19,388 nucleotides of DNA from an uncultured Clostridia bacterium (GTDB taxonomy: Bacteria; Bacillota; Clostridia; Christensenellales; Pumilibacteraceae): contig CANQUR010000011.1 of the NCBI GenBank assembly GCA_947627075.1, positions 1 to 19,388 on the forward strand, read 5' to 3'. The notes under the pieces were generated by a model. The model was given only the letters and a program-made list of their open reading frames with translations, ran no database searches and was not told the DNA's origin. The position numbers and the translations under genes were made by a program. Of the stretch, positions 14,380 through 19,388 are shown piece after piece (the first letter of the stretch is position 1; the number at the start of each line of letters is the position of its first letter).

Positions 14380-16350
14380 ATGGACTTTGAGCTTGTCAGC
14401 AAATTCAAGCCTACGGGCGATCAGCCCAAGGCGATCCAAACCTTGACCGAAAATGTGCTTAATGGGATAAAAAGTCAGGTTTTGCTCGGGGTGACGGGTA
14501 GCGGCAAAACGTTCACAATGGCGAACGTGATAAAAAATCTCAATCGACCTGCGCTCGTCCTTGCGCACAACAAGACGCTTGCGGCACAGCTTTGCAACGA
14601 ATTTCGCGAATTTTTTCCGCACAATCGTGTGGAGTTTTTTGTATCGTACTACGACTATTATCAGCCCGAGGCTTACATTGTATCCTCGGACACATATATC
14701 GAAAAAGACCTTGCCATAAATGATGAGATAGACAAGTTGCGCCATTCCGCGACCTGTTCGCTTCAAGAAAGGCGGGACACCATAGTCGTATCCAGCGTTT
14801 CGTGCATTTACGGTTTGGGCGCGCCCGAGGATTATTATCGCATGAGCATTTCGCTCCGACCGGGAATGACCATGACGCGCGACGATCTCATTCGCAGATT
14901 GGTCGAGATAAACTATAAGCGCAACGACACCGAGTTCGCGCGCACAAACTTCCGAGTAAAGGGCGACGTAGTGGATATTTTCGTGGCTTCTTCGAGCGAA
15001 ATAGCCGTTCGCGTCGAATTTTTCGGCGACGAGATAGATTGTATAAGCGAATTTGAGGCGGTAAGCGGACACGTAGTTAGCAAGTTGAAGCACGTCGCTA
15101 TATTCCCCGCAAGTCACTATGCGGTCGAACAGGAGCGCATGAACAAGGCTGCCGTTCAGATCCAAAAGGACCTCGACGACAGAGTGGAGTTTTTCAAAAA
15201 CAGCGGCAAGCTTCTCGAAGCGGAGCGAATAAATCAAAGGGTGACATATGATCTCGAAATGATGAGAGAGATCGGCTATTGCAGCGGAATAGAAAATTAT
15301 TCTCGATACTTTGACGGCAGAGCGCCGGGCGAACCGCCCTTCACCCTTCTCGACTATTTTCCAAAAGATTTCATTTTGTTCATAGACGAAAGTCACATGA
15401 CCATTCCGCAGATAAGGGCAATGTATCACGGCGATCTTGCGCGCAAAACCAGCCTTGTAGATTATGGTTTCAGATTGCCGGCGGCGTTCGACAATCGTCC
15501 GCTCAATTTCAACGAATTCAACGACAGAATAGGGCAAACCATATATGTCTCGGCAACTCCCGCAAAATACGAGCTCGAAAAGGCGGGCGGCGCGGTCGCC
15601 GAACAGCTCATTCGCCCCACGGGATTGATGGATCCGCCCATTGAAGTGCGCAAAATAGAGGGACAGATAGACGACCTTCTTTCCGAAATAAAGGCGACGA
15701 CGGCAAAGGGCGGCAGAACGCTCGTCACCACCTTGACAAAAAGAATGTCCGAAAGCCTTACTAATTATCTCGGCGAAAACGGCATAAAGGTCAAATATCT
15801 CCATTCGGACATAGACACCATGGAGCGTATCGAGATAGTAAACGGATTGCGTCGAGGCGATTTTGACGTCATCGTAGGCATAAACCTCTTGCGCGAAGGG
15901 CTCGACATACCCGAAGTCATGCTTGTCGCCATACTCGACGCCGACAAAGAGGGCTTTTTGCGCAGTACGTCCGCGCTCATCCAGACTGTGGGCAGAGCGG
16001 CTCGAAATTCGGACAGTCGAGTCATTTTGTACGCGGACGTCATCACCGATTCCATGAAAGCGGCGATGGACGAAACGGCGCGTCGCCGAAAGATACAAGG
16101 CGATTACAACAGAGAGCATAATATAACTCCAAAGACGATAGTAAAGGAAATATCGAATTCGCTAGAGATCACCTCAAAGATAACGAAGGTGGATTACGAC
16201 GATATTCCGAAGCAGATAGATAAACTCAAAGCAATGATGGCTGTGGCGAGCAGCACTCTCGACTTTGAAACGGCAATCAAGCTACGAGATCAAATTCAGG
16301 AGTTAAAGAACTTACAAGCCAAGATCAAAAAAGGGAAAAAGAATGGATAA
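14380..16350 (+). CDS. uvrB: Excinuclease ABC subunit B (UvrB)
   Basis: 656 residues, standard length. UvrB is the damage-verifying helicase-like subunit of nucleotide excision repair; it is loaded by UvrA and recruits UvrC. Seen: Walker A G-V-T-G-S-G-K-T at 37-44, the Tyr-rich beta-hairpin region S-Y-Y-D-Y-Y-Q-P-E-A-Y, the D-E-S-H helicase box, the V-S-A-T-P box, the T-L-T-K-R-M motif, Q-T-x-G-R-A-A-R (motif VI), and a C-terminal UVR domain (L-R-D-Q-I-Q-E-L) that contacts UvrC. The N-terminus F-x-L-x-S-x-F-x-P-x-G-D-Q-P fixes ATG 14380 although no ribosome site precedes it. It overlaps uvrA by 8 nt. Confidence 0.98.
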   Translation: MDFELVSKFKPTGDQPKAIQTLTENVLNGIKSQVLLGVTGSGKTFTMANVIKNLNRPALVLAHNKTLAAQLCNEFREFFPHNRVEFFVSYYDYYQPEAYIVSSDTYIEKDLAINDEIDKLRHSATCSLQERRDTIVVSSVSCIYGLGAPEDYYRMSISLRPGMTMTRDDLIRRLVEINYKRNDTEFARTNFRVKGDVVDIFVASSSEIAVRVEFFGDEIDCISEFEAVSGHVVSKLKHVAIFPASHYAVEQERMNKAAVQIQKDLDDRVEFFKNSGKLLEAERINQRVTYDLEMMREIGYCSGIENYSRYFDGRAPGEPPFTLLDYFPKDFILFIDESHMTIPQIRAMYHGDLARKTSLVDYGFRLPAAFDNRPLNFNEFNDRIGQTIYVSATPAKYELEKAGGAVAEQLIRPTGLMDPPIEVRKIEGQIDDLLSEIKATTAKGGRTLVTTLTKRMSESLTNYLGENGIKVKYLHSDIDTMERIEIVNGLRRGDFDVIVGINLLREGLDIPEVMLVAILDADKEGFLRSTSALIQTVGRAARNSDSRVILYADVITDSMKAAMDETARRRKIQGDYNREHNITPKTIVKEISNSLEITSKITKVDYDDIPKQIDKLKAMMAVASSTLDFETAIKLRDQIQELKNLQAKIKKGKKNG

Positions 16351-19156
16351 TATAGTAATAAAAGGCGCAAAGGAAAACAATCTCAAAAATATAAGCACCG
16401 TTTTGCCGCGCAATAAGCTCATAGTCTTTACCGGACTTTCGGGCAGTGGCAAGACCAGCCTTGCCTTCGACACGATATTTGCCGAGGGACAGCGACGCTA
16501 TGTCGAATCGCTTTCGTCGTATGCCCGCCTCTTTTTGGGGCAGATGAACAAGCCGGACGTCGAAAGTATAGACGGACTTTCGCCCGCCATTTCCATAGAC
16601 CAAAAGACGACGAGTCACAATCCGCGCTCGACAGTGGGCACCGTAACCGAGATCTACGATTATCTTCGCCTCTTGTATGCGAGGATAGGCACGGTCCATT
16701 GCCCACATTGCGGCAAAGAAATAGCTCAACAGTCCATAGACCAGATCCTCGACCGAATTTTGTCCTATCCCGAGGGAAGCAGAATAATGATAAATGCGCC
16801 CGTTGTGCGAGGCAGAAAGGGCGAATATAAGAATATGTTCACGGACTTTCAAAAAAGCGGCTATGTGCGTGTGAACGTGGACGGGAAGGTCTACGGGCTC
16901 GATGAGGAGATAGTCCTCGATAAGCAGATCAAGCACAACATAAGCGTGGTCGTGGACAGATTGATAGTAAAGGATGGGATAAGATCGAGGCTGTCCGACA
17001 GCGTAGAAACCGCTCTTCGACTTGCGGACGGATTGGTGGTCGTAGACCGAGAGGGGACGGAGGAACTTTTCTCGACCAAATATTCTTGTCCCGACTGCAA
17101 TATATCCATAGCCGAAGTGGAGCCGAGGCTGTTTTCCTTCAACAGCCCGTTCGGCGCTTGTCCCGAATGTAGCGGACTCGGCTTTTTGGAAAAGATAGAT
17201 CCCGAGCTTATCTATGGCGACGGAAGCAAATCTTTGAGAGAGGGCGCGCTCACATTGACGGGTTGGAACTTCGACAGCAATTTTGCAAATATGTATTTTG
17301 AGGCGCTCTCAAAAAAGTACGGATTTTCGCTCGATACGCCGTACAGGGATCTGCCCGAAGACATCAAGCATATTCTTCTTTATGGCAATGGGGGCGAAAA
17401 ACTCAATCTTTCGTATAACTCTTATAATTTTCAAGGCAGTTACATGGGTTCGTTTGAGGGCGTTGTGACCAATCTCGAACGTCGTTATCGCGGGACTTCG
17501 AGCGAATACGTAAAAAGCGATATTTACAAATATATGCGTACTTCGCCTTGCCCCGAATGTCATGGCAAAAGATTGAAAAAAGAGGCGCTCTCGGTCACGG
17601 TGGGCGATAAAAATATAGCCGAAATTTGCACGCTCTCGATAAAAGACCTCAATGCGTTTTTGAGCTCGCTCAAACTCGACGAAACCAAAACCATTATCGC
17701 AAGCGGAATACTTAAAGAGATAAAGGCAAGGCTCAAATTTTTGTCCGACGTTGGACTTGATTATCTTACGCTCTCGCGCGGGGCGGCTACTCTTTCGGGC
17801 GGCGAAGCGCAACGAATACGGTTGGCAACTCAAATAGGCTCGGGGCTTACGGGCGTGCTGTATATCCTCGACGAGCCGAGCATAGGATTGCATCAACGCG
17901 ACAATCGCAAGCTCATAGATACGCTCATCAAACTTCGCGATCTCGGAAATACGCTCATTGTCGTCGAGCATGATGAAGAAACCATAAGAAGTGCGGATCA
18001 TATCCTCGATATAGGACCGGGCGCGGGTGTTCACGGCGGCAAAATAGTCGTGGAAGGGGATCTGCAAAAGATACTCGATTGCAAGGAATCGCTTACGGGC
18101 GCTTATTTGCGCGGCGACAAAAAAATAGATGTGCCGAGCGTTCGTCGCACGCCCAAAGGGTTTATAACGATAAAGGGCGCGGCGCAAAACAACTTAAAAG
18201 ACATAACGGTCAAAATACCTCTCGGAGTAATGACAGCTGTTACGGGCGTATCGGGCAGTGGCAAAAGCACGCTTATAAACCAGACGTTAAGCCCCGCGGT
18301 GAGCAACGCGCTTATGGGTACCAGACTTCCCGTAGGCAAGCACAAGGGCATAGAGGGGCTCGAACAGGTGGACAAGATCATCGTCATCGACCAAAGCCCG
18401 ATAGGCAGAACTCCCCGTAGCAATCCCGCCACATATACGGGCGTTTTCACCTTTATTCGCGACTTGTATGCGAAAACGCAAGACGCCATGCAACGCGGCT
18501 TTAAGTCGGGTAGATTCAGCTTCAACATAAGGGGCGGCAGATGCGAAAGTTGCGATGGCGACGGTATCAAAAAAATAGAAATGAACTTTTTGCCAGACGT
18601 CTATGTGCAATGCGAGGTGTGCAAAGGAAAACGTTACAACAAAGAAACGCTCGAAGTCAAATATAAGGATAAGAGCATTGCCGATGTGCTCGATATGACG
18701 ATCGAGGAGGCGATGAGCTTCTTTGAAAATATCCCGTCCATTTACAACAAGATACGCACGTTGTATGAGGTAGGGCTCGGATACGTCAAGCTCGGACAGT
18801 CTGCCACGACTCTTTCGGGCGGCGAGGCTCAACGCGTGAAACTTGCCACCGAGCTCAGTCGCAAATCCACGGGCAAAACGTTGTATATCCTCGACGAGCC
18901 GACGACAGGACTTCATATCGCCGACGTGGATAAGCTCATACAAATTTTGAATAGGCTTGTAAAAAACGGCAATTCCATAGTTGTCATCGAACATAATCTC
19001 GATGTGATAAAGGTGGCGGACTATTTGATAGACCTCGGTCCCGAAGGCGGAGATGCGGGCGGACAAGTCATTGCGGTCGGCACGCCCGAACAGGTCGCGC
19101 AGGTCGAAAAGAGCTATACGGGACGATTTCTAAAAGATATTTTGGCGCAAAAATGA
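16343..19156 (+). CDS. uvrA: Excinuclease ABC subunit A (UvrA)
   Basis: 937 residues, full length. UvrA is the DNA-damage-sensing ABC ATPase dimer that loads UvrB. Two ABC modules are visible: first Walker A G-L-S-G-S-G-K-T near residue 31, second G-V-S-G-S-G-K-S in the C-terminal half. Two L-S-G-G-E-A-Q-R signatures are present, each followed by a Y-I-L-D-E-P Walker B. Zinc-finger cysteine pairs are intact (CPDC...CPEC in the first half; CESC...CEVC in the second), plus CPHC and CPEC motifs. The N-terminus (I-x-I-K-G-A-K-E-N-N-L-K-N) supports ATG 16343, 8 nt inside uvrB, with only a weak AGGG-type site, so expression relies on coupling to uvrB. Confidence 0.98.
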   Translation: MDNIVIKGAKENNLKNISTVLPRNKLIVFTGLSGSGKTSLAFDTIFAEGQRRYVESLSSYARLFLGQMNKPDVESIDGLSPAISIDQKTTSHNPRSTVGTVTEIYDYLRLLYARIGTVHCPHCGKEIAQQSIDQILDRILSYPEGSRIMINAPVVRGRKGEYKNMFTDFQKSGYVRVNVDGKVYGLDEEIVLDKQIKHNISVVVDRLIVKDGIRSRLSDSVETALRLADGLVVVDREGTEELFSTKYSCPDCNISIAEVEPRLFSFNSPFGACPECSGLGFLEKIDPELIYGDGSKSLREGALTLTGWNFDSNFANMYFEALSKKYGFSLDTPYRDLPEDIKHILLYGNGGEKLNLSYNSYNFQGSYMGSFEGVVTNLERRYRGTSSEYVKSDIYKYMRTSPCPECHGKRLKKEALSVTVGDKNIAEICTLSIKDLNAFLSSLKLDETKTIIASGILKEIKARLKFLSDVGLDYLTLSRGAATLSGGEAQRIRLATQIGSGLTGVLYILDEPSIGLHQRDNRKLIDTLIKLRDLGNTLIVVEHDEETIRSADHILDIGPGAGVHGGKIVVEGDLQKILDCKESLTGAYLRGDKKIDVPSVRRTPKGFITIKGAAQNNLKDITVKIPLGVMTAVTGVSGSGKSTLINQTLSPAVSNALMGTRLPVGKHKGIEGLEQVDKIIVIDQSPIGRTPRSNPATYTGVFTFIRDLYAKTQDAMQRGFKSGRFSFNIRGGRCESCDGDGIKKIEMNFLPDVYVQCEVCKGKRYNKETLEVKYKDKSIADVLDMTIEEAMSFFENIPSIYNKIRTLYEVGLGYVKLGQSATTLSGGEAQRVKLATELSRKSTGKTLYILDEPTTGLHIADVDKLIQILNRLVKNGNSIVVIEHNLDVIKVADYLIDLGPEGGDAGGQVIAVGTPEQVAQVEKSYTGRFLKDILAQK

Positions 19157-19157
19157 G

Positions 19158-19186
19158 TTGATGTTCGGAATATAATTTGTTATGAT
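19158..19186 (+). promoter_or_regulatory. Tandem promoter element 1
   Basis: TTGATG (19158-19163), 17-bp spacer, TATGAT (19181-19186). It starts 2 nt after the uvrA stop. Start point predicted near 19193. Confidence 0.5.
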
Positions 19187-19206
19187 CGAGAATTGCACCT
19201 AAATGT

Positions 19207-19235
19207 TTGAAATTTAAGCAAGAATGTACTATAAA
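19207..19235 (+). promoter_or_regulatory. Tandem promoter element 2
   Basis: TTGAAA (19207-19212), 17-bp spacer, TATAAA (19230-19235); each box matches consensus at 5 of 6 positions. Start point predicted near 19242. Confidence 0.55.
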
Positions 19236-19241
19236 GCCGCG

Positions 19242-19276
19242 AAAAAAATAAAAAAAGTTAAAAATCGCTCAAAAAA
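19242..19276 (+). promoter_or_regulatory. A-tract upstream (UP-like) region of promoter 3
   Basis: Four A-runs (19242-19248, 19250-19256, 19260-19264, 19271-19276) lie roughly one helical turn apart, directly upstream of the third -35 box. This is the layout of an UP element or intrinsically curved DNA at strong stable-RNA promoters. Confidence 0.5.
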
Positions 19277-19295
19277 GCGTTGACTTTTTATTTTT
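19252..19295 (+). terminator. Possible uvrBA terminator overlapping promoter 3
   Basis: AAAAAGT (19252-19258) pairs with ACTTTTT (19283-19289), enclosing an inner CGCT (19266-19269)/AGCG (19276-19279) stem and followed by a T-rich stretch to 19295. The internal loop is asymmetric (7 nt versus 3 nt) and GC pairs are few. It overlaps the -35 box of promoter 3, so transcripts from promoters 1 and 2 would have to pass it. Confidence 0.3.
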
Positions 19296-19308
19296 GGTGT
19301 GGTAATAT
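19280..19308 (+). promoter_or_regulatory. Tandem promoter element 3 (strongest context)
   Basis: TTGACT (19280-19285), 17-bp spacer, TAATAT (19303-19308), preceded by A-tracts. Start point predicted near 19315, one base before the GNRA hairpin. Confidence 0.6.
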
Positions 19309-19315
19309 ACATAAG

Positions 19316-19335
19316 CTGTCCTCGCGAGGGGGCAG
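19316..19335 (+). ncRNA. 5'-terminal GNRA-tetraloop hairpin of an RNA leader (continues past window)
   Basis: CTGTCCTC (19316-19323) pairs with GGGGGCAG (19328-19335) through 8 base pairs, two of them G-U, closed by a GCGA loop, which is of the stable GNRA class. It would form the 5' end of the promoter 3 transcript. At 19339-19350 follows GTACATTGAAAA, which resembles the leader/spacer sequences next to rRNA genes of many Clostridia. No coding frame with a ribosome site is seen up to the window end, so an untranslated leader, possibly of an rRNA operon, is inferred. Confidence 0.4.
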
Positions 19336-19388
19336 GAAGTACATTGAAAAAGTAATAGCGAAGCGAAACAAAAAACACAAACAACAAA

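Noticed and set aside
14374..16119. Long antisense open frame (581 codons) opposite uvrB
   Set aside because: It is an antisense shadow; uvrB is unmistakable on the plus strand and the antisense product has no domain-like pattern.
1..19388. CRISPR arrays, insertion sequences, tRNA genes
   Set aside because: No spaced direct repeats, transposase-like frames, terminal inverted repeats or tRNA cloverleaf patterns were seen on reading the window.

Overview
The window is a compact, gene-dense chromosomal stretch of a Gram-positive bacterium. It most resembles an uncultured member of the Clostridia (Bacillota). This is inferred from strong AGGAG-type ribosome sites, sigma-A-type promoters with 16-17 bp spacers, an Amidase_3/PG_binding_1 protein, a Gram-positive-style lipoprotein and frequent ATA and TTG codon use. 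No phage, insertion sequence, CRISPR array or tRNA was seen. A genus cannot be named from the sequence alone.

Layout. (1) 101-1162, minus strand: an amidase-like peptidoglycan-binding protein whose third zinc-ligand histidine appears to be lost. It diverges from (2) 1309-2402: a peptidase E-like hydrolase and D-aminoacyl-tRNA deacylase, overlapping by ATGA. The two transcription units share one intergenic palindrome that covers both -35 boxes. (3) 2592-9294: an apparent membrane/envelope module. It comprises a YwaF/TMEM164-like multi-pass domain fused to an ABC ATPase, a 564-residue ABC permease (TTG start), a small single-pass protein, and a large lipoprotein with a Big_3-like domain. The first gene is preceded by an extended -10 promoter and a strong 5' leader hairpin. 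(4) 9459-14295: six overlapping shikimate-pathway genes in the order aroC-aroB-aroA-aroE-aroQ-aroK. They encode every step from DAHP to chorismate; only DAHP synthase is missing here. (5) 14380-19156: uvrB-uvrA, the damage-recognition core of nucleotide excision repair. (6) 19157-19388: three tandem promoter-like elements, an A-tract-rich upstream region, and the start of what may be a stable-RNA (possibly rRNA) leader running off the window.

The most notable signals are these. aroC and uvrB each have a perfect TATAAT exactly 6 nt before the ATG and no Shine-Dalgarno, so both are predicted to be leaderless mRNAs. The YwaF-like/ABC ATPase fusion and its partners look like an undescribed exporter or lipid-modifying system. 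AroA carries Ala where glyphosate-sensitive EPSP synthases carry Gly. A triple promoter array sits at the right edge. All functional statements rest on motif recognition by eye; no database search was run.
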